This document shows positions 41,448 to 49,357 of a stretch of 64,000 nucleotides of DNA, in pieces (positions within the stretch are counted from its first letter, which is position 1; every line of letters starts with the position of its first letter). The stretch covers positions 2,294,001 through 2,358,000 of the forward strand of contig NZ_CP053941.1 of assembly GCF_013267195.1 (NCBI RefSeq). Reading direction: 5' to 3'. Position numbers and translations under genes: made by a program. A model generated the notes under the pieces. It saw nothing but the letters and a program-made list of their open reading frames with translations. It was not told where the DNA came from and made no database searches. The stretch is from Halorubrum salinarum. GTDB taxonomy: Archaea > Halobacteriota > Halobacteria > Halobacteriales > Haloferacaceae.

Positions 41448-41737
41448 CAGATCTCCCCTATCGCGTTCGCTTTCGAGGTTAACCGGTGCCGGTCAGCGGA
41501 ATCTCTTCAGAGTGAGCGTCTTGCCCGGCGCGCGCGGAGGTCCGCGACGCCACCAGATACTTATACATCGATCCGAGTCATATAACCGGATTCCCGGACG
41601 GAGGCGACCAGCATACGCCGACCGGTTGAGTTAGGAAGTTTCCGACCCCCCGAAAACGCGGCACAAAATCACGATTCGGGAGCTAGCGAGTCTGAAGGTG
41701 AAGAAATCACACGGTTACAGTCCGTGCGTACTACGTA
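41448..41737. other. Intergenic stretch between the Mrr gene and tRNA-Val
   Basis: 290 bases. This is the probable right border zone of the accessory region, since integrating elements commonly use tRNA 3' ends and this tRNA's 3' end faces left. I find no integrase gene, no second tRNA fragment and no clear repeat in it. Confidence 0.4.
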
Positions 41738-41812
41738 TGGGTTGGGGCGGATTCGAACCGCCGGCCTGCTCCGTGTGAAGGAGCCGTCATAACCTGGCTA
41801 GACCACCAACCC
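41738..41812 (-). tRNA. tRNA-Val (anticodon CAC)
   Basis: A complete cloverleaf on the minus strand: acceptor arms GGGTTGG/CCAACCC, anticodon stem GCTCC/GGAGC with the loop TTCACAC (anticodon CAC), T arm GGCGGTTCGAATCCGCC, discriminator A. No intron and no encoded CCA. A TATA-like ACTCTTAAGTC (41838-41848, plus-strand GACTTAAGAGT region) lies about 30 bases upstream of its 5' end. It marks the boundary between accessory and backbone DNA. Confidence 0.93.
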
Positions 41813-41895
41813 GCTCGTGTCGAGGTATCCGACGTCCGGACTTAAGAGTTACTTTACGCCGAAGCTTCATTTCGCGGCCGCCCGGATCCCCCGTC

Positions 41896-42423
41896 GTGAC
41901 CCACGAACTCCGCTTCCTCGAACGCCTCCGCCAGAACGTCGCGAGTCTCCTCCACGCGCCGCTGTCGCTCGTCGGCCTCTACGCCGAGCGGGAGACGCCA
42001 CGAGAGCAGTACGCGCTCACGCTCCGCGAGCCGTACCCGGTCGTCGAGGCGCGGCTCCACCGGCTCGGGTTCGTGCGCAACCTCGTCTCCTCGCTCAAGT
42101 ACCGCGACTACGAGACGCCCCCGCAGACGACCGTGGCCAGTTGGGTCCGGTACCCGGAGGGGGCGCTCGAAAGCGACGACCAGCTTCACCTCGCGCTGTA
42201 CGCCGGCGCCGACCGCTCGACGACCGACGTGTACGCTCACTGGGAGCCGTCGTGGATCCGGCACCCCATCCGCCACTACCGCGCGACGGACGTCGACGCA
42301 GAGGAGGGGATCCGACGAGTGCGGTCGCTGTTCGAGGCGGCCGGTGTCGAGTACGCGGTGCTGCCCGCCGAACAGCGGATCGGCGTCGACGCGGCCGCGA
42401 CGGCCGGGCCGCCGCTGAAGTAG
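41896..42423 (+). CDS. Conserved haloarchaeal protein, 175 residues
   Basis: GTG start (CCGTCGTGACCCACG) gives MTHELRFLERLRQNVASLLH. It is a mixed alpha/beta soluble protein with basic and aromatic residues (EPSWIRHPIRHYRATDVDAE) and no recognised catalytic motif. Composition and codon use are of the GC-rich backbone. It looks like a conserved haloarchaeal hypothetical; no function is offered. Confidence 0.65.
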   Translation: MTHELRFLERLRQNVASLLHAPLSLVGLYAERETPREQYALTLREPYPVVEARLHRLGFVRNLVSSLKYRDYETPPQTTVASWVRYPEGALESDDQLHLALYAGADRSTTDVYAHWEPSWIRHPIRHYRATDVDAEEGIRRVRSLFEAAGVEYAVLPAEQRIGVDAAATAGPPLK

Positions 42424-42457
42424 GTCGGCGTCCGCGATCGCGCCGAGAGGAGCGCCG

Positions 42458-42730
42458 TTACTCCGCGGCGGTGTCCTTGCCGCGGTACTCCGCGACGCGC
42501 TTCCGAGCGGACGCGACCGCCTCGCGGGCCTCGCCCTCGGCGCGCTCTTCGAGCTCCTTCAGGTCCGCCTGGAGCTTGTCCAGCCGCGAGGGCTCCGGCT
42601 CCTCGTCCTCCCGGCCGACGAGCTCTTTCACCCGTTCCTCGACGGGCGCTAACTCCTCTTTCACGCCCGCCTTCGCGTGTTCCGCTGCTCGACCGAGGTA
42701 GTACCGTGCGTCTTCGAAGTGCTTGCTCAT
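42458..42730 (-). CDS. Small charged helical protein (DUF7553-like)
   Basis: 90 residues, MSKHFEDARYYLGRAAEHAK onward, almost wholly helical and charged, with a coiled-coil-like second half (LDKLQADLKELEERAEGEAR). This is the look of a widespread small haloarchaeal family of unknown function (DUF7553-like; name from memory). It is convergent with the 175-residue gene. Start chosen at the only ATG with family-typical sequence. Confidence 0.65.
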   Translation of the reverse strand: MSKHFEDARYYLGRAAEHAKAGVKEELAPVEERVKELVGREDEEPEPSRLDKLQADLKELEERAEGEAREAVASARKRVAEYRGKDTAAE

Positions 42731-42812
42731 ATCTGTCCTTTGGTGAAGGGCAGATATAATCTTTGTGGCGACGGACTGAGGACAGTATTCGTCGCGGCGC
42801 GTCGTCCATCCC

Positions 42813-42872
42813 GAACGCCGAGCCCAACTCGGGAACGCCGAGCCCGACTCGGGAACGCCGAGACCGCTCCGG
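42813..42872 (+). repeat. Three tandem copies of a 20-base unit
   Basis: Units GAACGCCGAGCCCAACTCGG, GAACGCCGAGCCCGACTCGG and GAACGCCGAGACCGCTCCGG follow directly. They lie between the end of the hydrolase gene (42876) and the start of the small helical gene. Two differ by one base, so the array is recent. Confidence 0.85.
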
Positions 42873-42875
42873 GGA

Positions 42876-43832
42876 CTACTCTCGCGCGCCCGGCGGCAGC
42901 GGGTCGGCGTGGTCCGCGATCGCCTCAGCGACGCGGTGGGGGTGTTCGTGGACGACCCAGTGGCTCGCCTCGTCGATCACGAGCAGCCGGCCGTCGGCGC
43001 AGTGCTCGACGCTCTCGTTGGCAAGTCGGCGCGCGAGGAACCGATCCTGTGCGCCCCAGACGACCAGCGTCGGCACCGTCACCTCCGTCGTCGCCGGCTC
43101 GGGACGGTCGCGGACGATCGCGCGGTACCAGTTCACCATCGCCTCGAAGGCGCCGTCCCGGTCCCACGCGCGGCGATAGCGCCGCAGGTCCTCGTCGGTG
43201 AATGTGCCCGGCGCGCTCGTGTCGCGTAACGCGTTCGTCGCGAGCCGCCAGTTCCCGGCGCTGGCGATCGCTTCGGGCAGCTTGGGGAACTGGAACGCGA
43301 GCACGTACCAGCTCTTGAGCCGCTGGTCCCACGAGGTGCGGAGCGCCCGCTCGAAGACGGTCGGGTGCGGGACGTTGACGGCGACCAGCTCGGAGACGCG
43401 GTCCTCGTGGTGGAGCGCGAGCCACCACGCCACCGCCGCGCCCCAGTCGTGTCCCGCGACCGCCGCCCTCTGCCGGTCGTACGCGTCGATCAGCCCGACC
43501 ACGTCGCGCGCGAGTTCGTCGATCCGGTAGTCGCGCACGGCCGAGGGCTTCCCGGAGCAGTTGTAGCCGCGCTGGTCCGGGACGACGACGCGGTAGCCCG
43601 CGTTCGCGAGCGACGCGATCGCGTCGTGCCAGCCGTACCAGAACTCGGGGAAGCCGTGGAGCAGGACCAGCAGTTTCCCGTCTTCCGGGCCCGCCTCGAC
43701 GACGTGGAGCGGCACGCCGTTCGTCTCGACCGCGCGGGATCGCCCCGGAACCGACTCGGGAATCTCGTCGTCGGGGACCGACTCCGGCAGCGCCGCGTCG
43801 TCGACCGGCCGGCCGGTTGGCGTCTCGTCCAT
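42876..43832 (-). CDS. Alpha/beta hydrolase, epoxide-hydrolase-like
   Basis: 318 residues from ATG at 43832; a TTG nine codons earlier is possible. The oxyanion-hole motif HGFPEFWYGW, the nucleophile elbow GHDWGAA (aspartate nucleophile), the acid region VWGAQDRFL and the histidine SHWVVHE are all present, as in epoxide hydrolases and haloalkane dehalogenases. Cap-domain tryptophans and tyrosines between them fit. Likely soluble. The substrate is unknown. It is divergent from the sulfatase-like gene downstream. Confidence 0.88.
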   Translation of the reverse strand: MDETPTGRPVDDAALPESVPDDEIPESVPGRSRAVETNGVPLHVVEAGPEDGKLLVLLHGFPEFWYGWHDAIASLANAGYRVVVPDQRGYNCSGKPSAVRDYRIDELARDVVGLIDAYDRQRAAVAGHDWGAAVAWWLALHHEDRVSELVAVNVPHPTVFERALRTSWDQRLKSWYVLAFQFPKLPEAIASAGNWRLATNALRDTSAPGTFTDEDLRRYRRAWDRDGAFEAMVNWYRAIVRDRPEPATTEVTVPTLVVWGAQDRFLARRLANESVEHCADGRLLVIDEASHWVVHEHPHRVAEAIADHADPLPPGARE

Positions 43833-43990
43833 GTCGACACGGTGTGTCGGCACCGGCAAATAGGTACGCTCGACGGGAGATGCGCGGGATCGAAATCCTC
43901 AAGCCGCTGGCTACCGCCGTTCCACGTATATTCGCGGATCCCGAAGTCCGCCGCGGTGAGCGCGTTCTCCGGGGATTCGCATCGTACCCT

Positions 43991-45514
43991 ATGACATCTG
44001 ACTCGTCGACCCCTTCAGCCGCGGACGCGGACGCGTCGACCGACGACGCGCCCGTCTCCAACGTCGTTCTCGTCACCGTGGACTCGCTCCGCGCGGACGC
44101 CGTCTCCCCGTACGACGCCGAGCGCCGCTCGCCGGTGATCGACGACCTCGCCGACGGCGGGACGGTGTTCGACCGCGCGTTCGCGACCGGCAACTGGACG
44201 CCGTTCTCGTTCCCCGCCATCCTCGCCTCCGAGCCGGTGTTCGCGCGGACGGGCGACATCGGCGTCGACGAGTCGGTGACGCTCGCGGAGGCGCTCTCCG
44301 ACGCCGGGATCGCGACCGGCGGGTTCAACGCCGCGAACGGGTTCCTCACCGAGCACTGGGGGTACCCCGACGGGTTCGACGAGTTCGAGCCGTTCGTCAC
44401 GAGCGTCGGCTCCAGCGTCTACAGCCGATACCTCGCCGCGCACCCGACCGTCGAGGCGTGGATCCAGCTCGCCACCTCGCCGATCCGCCGGCTCGGCTCG
44501 AAGCTCCGCGGCGACAGCGACGACCGCCCGTTCCTCGACGCCTCGCGCATGTTCGACGTCGAGGACGCCGCGACCGCGTTCGTCGACGACACCGACGAGC
44601 CGTTCTTCCTGTGGGTCCACTACATGGACACGCACACCCCGTACGTGCCCGCGCCGCGGTACATCCGTGAGGTGTCGGACGGCATCGTCGGTACCCACCA
44701 GATGCTCCACGCGCACGCCCGGACGAGCCTCGGCCTCGAAGTCGGCGAACGGACCCTCAACGAGCTGCGGACCCTGTACCAGGCGACGGTGCGGCAGGTC
44801 GACGCCAGCGTCGGCCGGCTGCTCGACGCCCTGGACGCGGCCGGCGTCCGCGACGACACGGCGGTCCTGCTCGCCGGCGACCACGGCGAGGAGTTCCAGG
44901 AACACGGCCACCTCGCGCACTACCCGAAGCTGTACGACGAGCTGATCCACGTCCCGTTCGTGGCCGACGTCCCCGGGCTCGACCGCGGGCGGGTCGACGG
45001 CCGGGTCGGGCTGGACGCCATCCCGCCCACCGTGGCCGACCTCCTCGGCGTCGACGCGCCCGACGACTGGCACGGCGAGTCGCTCCTCCCGGCGCTGCGC
45101 GGCGACGGGGCGCCCTCGGAGACAGACGAGGAGTCGGCCGCCGACCCGGTCGTCTCGGTGACCGTCCGCGGCGAGGACGTGACCCAGCAGCCGATCCCCC
45201 GATCGCTGTCCGACGGCGACCTGTTCGTCAGCGCGCGCGACGACGACTGGACGTACATCGAGAACGTCGACGCCGGCGAGCGAGAGCTGTACCACCGCCC
45301 CTCCGACCCGACCCAGCAGACGAACCTCGCGGTCGACCCCGACGCGGAGGCGCAGGCGGTCATCGAGCGGTTCGCGCCCGTCGTCGACGCCCACGCGGAA
45401 CTGCTCCGCGAGCGCGGCGCGGCGGCGGCCGCCGCGGCCGCCGAGCGCGGCGAGGACGAGGGGGAGGTCGACGAGGACCTCGAAGCCCGCCTCGAAGCGC
45501 TCGGGTACAAATGA
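43991..45514 (+). CDS. Sulfatase/alkaline-phosphatase-superfamily protein
   Basis: 507 residues from ATG at 43991. VVLVTVDSLRADAVSP gives the metal-binding aspartates, ATGNWTPFSFPAILAS the region of the catalytic nucleophile, WVHYMDTHTPYVP and LLAGDHGEEFQEHGHLAH the typical HxD/DHG motifs. No CxPxR sulfatase signature is seen at the nucleophile (a threonine/serine region instead), so it may be a phosphotransferase or phosphodiesterase of the same superfamily. It overlaps the GtrA-like gene by four bases (ATGA), suggesting a cell-envelope polysaccharide or lipid task. Confidence 0.82.
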   Translation: MTSDSSTPSAADADASTDDAPVSNVVLVTVDSLRADAVSPYDAERRSPVIDDLADGGTVFDRAFATGNWTPFSFPAILASEPVFARTGDIGVDESVTLAEALSDAGIATGGFNAANGFLTEHWGYPDGFDEFEPFVTSVGSSVYSRYLAAHPTVEAWIQLATSPIRRLGSKLRGDSDDRPFLDASRMFDVEDAATAFVDDTDEPFFLWVHYMDTHTPYVPAPRYIREVSDGIVGTHQMLHAHARTSLGLEVGERTLNELRTLYQATVRQVDASVGRLLDALDAAGVRDDTAVLLAGDHGEEFQEHGHLAHYPKLYDELIHVPFVADVPGLDRGRVDGRVGLDAIPPTVADLLGVDAPDDWHGESLLPALRGDGAPSETDEESAADPVVSVTVRGEDVTQQPIPRSLSDGDLFVSARDDDWTYIENVDAGERELYHRPSDPTQQTNLAVDPDAEAQAVIERFAPVVDAHAELLRERGAAAAAAAAERGEDEGEVDEDLEARLEALGYK

Positions 45515-45933
45515 TCCGAGCGGTCCTGCGCGACCTCGCGAGCGGGCCGATCGCGGTCCAGATGCGGCGGTTCGTCGTCGTCGGCGCGCTCACCGCAGGG
45601 CTCCAGTTAGCGCTGCTCTGGCTGTTCGTCGACGCCGCGGGACTGAACTACCTCGTCGGCGCGACCATCGCCATCGAGATCACGATCGTCTGCTCGTACG
45701 TCCTCAACAACGCGTGGACGTTCCGTGCGAGCCGCAACACGGGCGTCTCCGAGTACCTCACCGGACTGCTGAAGACGAACCTGGTCCGCGGCACCGCGAT
45801 CCCGATCCAGCTCGGCGTCCTCGCCGCGCTCGTCGAGTGGGGCGGCGTGATGTACCTCGTCGCGAACGTGGTCGCGATCATCATCAGCGGCCTCTACCGC
45901 TTCGTGCTCGACGCGCAGTGGACGTGGGGGTAG
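45511..45933 (+). CDS. GtrA-family membrane protein
   Basis: 140 residues with four hydrophobic segments and a GtrA signature (RRFVVVGALTAGLQLALLW; SYVLNNAWTFRASRN). GtrA proteins help move polyprenyl-linked sugars across the membrane. Coupled by ATGA overlap to the upstream sulfatase-like gene. Confidence 0.85.
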   Translation: MIRAVLRDLASGPIAVQMRRFVVVGALTAGLQLALLWLFVDAAGLNYLVGATIAIEITIVCSYVLNNAWTFRASRNTGVSEYLTGLLKTNLVRGTAIPIQLGVLAALVEWGGVMYLVANVVAIIISGLYRFVLDAQWTWG

Positions 45934-45985
45934 CCCCGGGGTCGATCACCGTCGGACCGCTCGGCCGACGAGCGCGCCGCGCGCC

Positions 45986-46687
45986 TCAGAACGGGAGTCG
46001 CGGCTCGACCCGTTCGACGAGGTCCCGGACCGCCTCCTGCTTGTAGTAGCCGACCGCGGACGCGGCGACGACCAGCCCCACCAGCGCCATCGCCGAGAGG
46101 AACCGCCCGCTGGCGAGCTCCCCGCCGGCGTACACCGTCAGCACGTACGCCGGGAGCCGCCCCACGGCGATGACGCCCATGAACGTCGGCAGCGACCACT
46201 TGGTGAGGCCGCTCAGGAAGCAGATGGCGTCGTCCGGGAGGCCGGGGATGATGACGAACGCGAACAGCCCGGGGACGCCCACGGTGTCGACGAACCCGTC
46301 GAACCGCTCGATCACGTCCTCGTGGATGACGTTCTCGACGAAGGAGCGACCGTACCGCTTCGAGAGCGAGAAGGCGACCGCGCTGCCGATGAGCACGCCG
46401 GTGAGGCTGTACACGGTACCCCACAGCGAGCCGAAGAGGAAGCCCGCGACGAGGGCGACGACCTGACCCGGAATCGGGGCGACGACGACTTGGAGGGCCT
46501 GGAGACCGATGAACACGATGGGGGCGAAGACGCCGAACTGGTCGAGCCACGTCCGGAGGGCCTCGGCGTTGGTGAGGAAGCCGGCGTAGCGGCTCACGAG
46601 GACGTAGAGCCCGACCGCGAGGACCGCGACGCCGACCGCGGCCGCGATCCCCCGCCGGCGGTCCGCCCGCGAGGAGAAGAGTTTCAT
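45986..46687 (-). CDS. TVP38/TMEM64 (DedA-like, VTT) membrane protein
   Basis: 233 residues, about six hydrophobic segments. The central block LQVVVAPIPGQVVALVAGFL with FGSLWGTVYSLTGVLIGSAV, then FVIIPGLPDDAICFLSGLT, is the VTT domain with its re-entrant loop. Such proteins affect membrane lipid homeostasis. Convergent with the gtrA-like gene. Confidence 0.88.
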   Translation of the reverse strand: MKLFSSRADRRRGIAAAVGVAVLAVGLYVLVSRYAGFLTNAEALRTWLDQFGVFAPIVFIGLQALQVVVAPIPGQVVALVAGFLFGSLWGTVYSLTGVLIGSAVAFSLSKRYGRSFVENVIHEDVIERFDGFVDTVGVPGLFAFVIIPGLPDDAICFLSGLTKWSLPTFMGVIAVGRLPAYVLTVYAGGELASGRFLSAMALVGLVVAASAVGYYKQEAVRDLVERVEPRLPF

Positions 46688-46792
46688 TCGTGTCGTAGCG
46701 GGCGACAGAGGGACTTGAACCTTACCAACGTCGGAATCGGATCTCGGTCGTCGCCCCCTGGGAACGTCGGCGGGCCCGACCCCGGGCCCGCC

Positions 46793-47566
46793 TCACGCCA
46801 GCGGCTCCGCGCTCCAGTACGCCATCCGCATCGGGATCCCCTCGGCGTCGCGGTAGTCGGCGTCGCCCGGGAGGAACCGGAGTTCGTCGGCCGGGCGGCG
46901 CGCGACGACGGCGAGCGCGAGCGCGTCGACCGCGTCGTCGACGGTCGCGTCCGCGGTCTCCGCGAGGTCGGGCGCGTCGTCGGCCAGCCCCCGACAGACA
47001 TCCCCGAGCGCGGCGCCCGGCTCGTCGAGGTGGTCGGCGAGCGCGTCCAGCCGCTCGCCGACGCCCGGCGCACCGGTCTTCGAGTGGTCGAGCGACCGTC
47101 CGGCGAGCCCGCGGAAGCACACCTCCGGGTGCGCCTCTATCACCGCCTCGCGCGCCGCCTCGTCCCCTCGGAGGAACGCGTCGACCTCGCCGACCGCCGG
47201 CGCGATGTGGTACGACTGCCGGCTCAGTCCCTTGTCGAGGTCCCGTCGGTTCCGCTCGCTCACGGTATCGTAATCGGCCCCGTCCATCGCCGCCTCGCAC
47301 GCGCCCCGCGACGGGACCGGGAACACGCTGCTCGGTCGGCCGCTGGCCGACCGCGCGGCCGCGTCGACGGCCTCCCGGGCCGCCAGCGTCTCCGCGTCGT
47401 CCGGGAGCCCGATCGGCACGTCGACCAGGATCCGATCGACGCCGTCCGCCCACAGCGCTTCGAGGTCGCGTTCGAGGCGCGCGTCCGGCTCGCCGTCCCC
47501 GTCGATCACGACCGCGAGCCACGCGCCGCCCGCCCAGTCGACGCCCGCGACGGTGTCGGTTGGCAT
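46793..47566 (-). CDS. DUF429-family protein
   Basis: 257 residues from ATG at 47566 (MPTDTVAGVDWAGGAWLAVV); an extra ten residues from a further start are possible. RNase H-like fold with GVDWAG, DVPIGLPDD, and EAHPEVCFRGLAG, all family-typical. Catalytic function is not established. The region 46688-46792 to its left is a short gap without features. Confidence 0.85.
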   Translation of the reverse strand: MPTDTVAGVDWAGGAWLAVVIDGDGEPDARLERDLEALWADGVDRILVDVPIGLPDDAETLAAREAVDAAARSASGRPSSVFPVPSRGACEAAMDGADYDTVSERNRRDLDKGLSRQSYHIAPAVGEVDAFLRGDEAAREAVIEAHPEVCFRGLAGRSLDHSKTGAPGVGERLDALADHLDEPGAALGDVCRGLADDAPDLAETADATVDDAVDALALAVVARRPADELRFLPGDADYRDAEGIPMRMAYWSAEPLA

Positions 47567-47658
47567 TACCGATCGGTTCCGGCTCGGGACACTCAATCGA
47601 TTCGGTGCGTCGGAACCCGAGCGCCGCGGCTCGTCGGGGCGAACGGATGCGGGAGAAG

Positions 47659-47731
47659 TGGGCCGGCACGAATTTGAATCGTGGTTACGGCCACCCGAAG
47701 GCCGAAGGATACCAAGCTACCCCACCGGCCC
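47659..47731 (-). tRNA. tRNA-Pro (anticodon CGG)
   Basis: Minus-strand cloverleaf: acceptor GGGCCGG/CCGGCCC, anticodon stem CGGCC/GGCCG with loop TTCGGGT (anticodon CGG), T loop TTCAAAT, discriminator A. A TATA-like GATTAAAAG (47756-47764) lies about 28 bases upstream. No intron. Confidence 0.92.
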
Positions 47732-48109
47732 GCACTCGACAGAAGGCCGCTCGTTCTTTTAATCCTTCCGAAAGGGGGGCGATCAGCGAGGTTCTGATGG
47801 AACGCGAATCGGCGAGGAGCAAGCAAATTGGTGGCAGCCGCGGACACCTCCAAAGCCCCAGCCGCGAGGCCGCAGTACGCTCGTTGCGCGCTTCAGTCTC
47901 TCACTCCGTTCGCTCCTTCCAGTGCTTCCATCGCCTACTGCGGCCTCGCGGCTGCCCCTTTGAGTCCTGCCCAAGACAGCACCGCACCTCACGCCTCCCC
48001 AGCCTCGCGGTTCGCGCTCTCCGAGCGCTCACCGGCTCCCTCGCGCGTGCTCCTCGCGGCCGCCGCAGGCGGCCACTCGCAGGCACGCGCCACCGCACCG
48101 CGCCATGCC
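47732..48109. other. Non-coding region with large inverted repeat
   Basis: 378 bases between tRNA-Pro and the CHY zinc finger gene. Apart from the tRNA promoter it contains the long inverted repeat at 47860-47953. A plus-strand alanine/serine-rich frame runs through it (47828-48115), but its composition is that of a GC-rich non-coding element. Confidence 0.55.
47860..47953. repeat. 18-bp perfect inverted repeat, likely dispersed element
   Basis: AGCCGCGAGGCCGCAGTA (47860-47877) and TACTGCGGCCTCGCGGCT (47936-47953) are exact inverse copies. The outer CAAAG/CTTTG pairs extend the match after a short mismatch. The 58-base interior is CT-rich. I recall similar GC-rich elements scattered in related haloarchaea, but this needs a search. 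Confidence 0.8.
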
Positions 48110-48526
48110 TTATAAATCGTCATTGTCGTCCCCGTCGTCCGACTCCGACATCTCGAAGTACCGGTCGCGGTGCTTCCGACAGCCCGGGTTGAACGCGGCG
48201 CTACACGACGGGCACGTGTCGTCGTCAGCATCGAGGTACTCGCGGGCCGTGAGCGTCGTCCCGCAGGCGCCGCACAGCACCGCCGGCTCGTCGAAGCGGT
48301 CGCGGGGCCACGGGACCGCCTCGTGGTCGGCGGCCGCGTCGTGGCAGGCGTCGCAGGGGTAGTACGTCTCACAGCAGCCGAACCGGAGCGCGATCACGTC
48401 CACGGGGTCGTCCCAGTGCGCGCAGCGCGTCTCGGGGTCGACGGCGACGCCGCGGAGGGAGACCGCGAAGCGCGCGTCGGTGTCTGGCGCGGTCGTCGTC
48501 TCGCGGTCAGTACTCGGCGTAGCCAT
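48110..48526 (-). CDS. CHY-type zinc finger protein
   Basis: 138 residues. Metal-binding motif series C-A-H, CCETYYPCDACH, CGACGTTL, CPSCSAAFNPGCRKH fits the CHY zinc finger family. N- and C-termini are acidic. Its ATG lies inside the last codons of trmY (20-base overlap), so the two are read as a unit. CHY fingers are linked to protein import and RNA-related roles in eukaryotes; the archaeal function is unclear. Confidence 0.85.
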   Translation of the reverse strand: MATPSTDRETTTAPDTDARFAVSLRGVAVDPETRCAHWDDPVDVIALRFGCCETYYPCDACHDAAADHEAVPWPRDRFDEPAVLCGACGTTLTAREYLDADDDTCPSCSAAFNPGCRKHRDRYFEMSESDDGDDNDDL

Positions 48527-49121
48527 CGGTGTCGAGCCAGTTGTGGACCACGGTGACGGCGTGGTCGGCGTGGAGCAGTTCGGGGCCGACGCGCAGCCGC
48601 CGCTCGGCGCGCTCGGCGACCGCCTCGGCCTCCTCGGGCGCGAAGTCGTGGTGGTCGGAAAGCACGAACACGGGGTCCTCCGGAGGCTCGGCGTCGACGA
48701 GCGGGTCGCCGTCCTCGTGGAGCTGAACGAGCGTCCCGTCGGGGCCGCGCCCGCCGTCGCCGACGAGCCGGTCGAGGGTCGCGTCGAGCCCCATCCGGCG
48801 GATCTCGACGCCCGGCGACACGTCCGCGGGCATGTGCCCGATCGCGTCCGCCTTCGCGTCGAGCGCGTCGCGGATCCGCGCGGCGACGTTGCGCTCGTCG
48901 GGGTGGAGGTGGCGGACCGTGTCGGCGTCGACGGTGACGGTGAACTCGTCGGCGATCACGAGGTGGACCCGGACCGACTCGCGGATCCCGTGCGAGAGGA
49001 ACAGGCCGGCGCTCACGCATCGACAGAGGAGGTCGAGCCGGCCGGCCCCGGGGATGTCGGACAGCGAGATCGCGTCGGGGTCGGTGGGCACGTCGCGGCC
49101 GATGACGACGAACTGGCGCAT
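48507..49121 (-). CDS. trmY: tRNA (pseudouridine-54 N1) methyltransferase TrmY
   Basis: 204 residues from ATG at 49121 (MRQFVVIGRDVPTDPDAISL). SPOUT-type fold, with VFVLSDHHDFAPEEAEAVAE as the knotted SAM-binding end region. TrmY makes N1-methylpseudouridine at position 54 of archaeal tRNAs. Length and sequence fit well. It is coupled to the CHY finger gene. Divergent from the 46-residue zinc gene. Confidence 0.9.
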   Translation of the reverse strand: MRQFVVIGRDVPTDPDAISLSDIPGAGRLDLLCRCVSAGLFLSHGIRESVRVHLVIADEFTVTVDADTVRHLHPDERNVAARIRDALDAKADAIGHMPADVSPGVEIRRMGLDATLDRLVGDGGRGPDGTLVQLHEDGDPLVDAEPPEDPVFVLSDHHDFAPEEAEAVAERAERRLRVGPELLHADHAVTVVHNWLDTDGYAEY

Positions 49122-49171
49122 GTCCGGGGCTCGCCCCCGACCCTCATAAGCCGTGCGACCCAACCGCCGCC

Positions 49172-49312
49172 GTGAGCCTCACCGGACTCTGCCAGGTCTG
49201 CGAGGCGGCGACCGCGAGCCGGACCTGCGACCGCTGCGGGCGCGCCGTCTGCGACGACCACTGGGACGAGACCGCCCGCGCCTGCTCGGGCTGTGCCGCC
49301 GGGCGAGGGTAG
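49172..49312 (+). CDS. 46-residue HIT-like zinc finger protein
   Basis: GTG start, MSLTGLCQVCEAATASRTCD, then CGRAVCDDHWDETARACSGC. The cysteines form pairs CxxC ... CxxC ... CxxxH ... CxxC, a HIT-type or double zinc finger. Short but with a very clear pattern, and divergent from trmY. Confidence 0.65.
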   Translation: MSLTGLCQVCEAATASRTCDRCGRAVCDDHWDETARACSGCAAGRG

Positions 49313-49357
49313 CGACGCCCGAGCCGACGCCCGCCGGAACGCCTCGCAGTCGGCGAC

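Noticed and set aside
1-41737. Integrase or transposase gene that would explain the island.
   Set aside because: I looked for tyrosine or serine recombinase and transposase motifs in the listed genes and found none.
47828-48115. Alanine/serine-rich 95-residue plus-strand frame.
   Set aside because: It runs through the inverted-repeat element and its composition follows the GC-rich repeat; a spurious protein is more likely.
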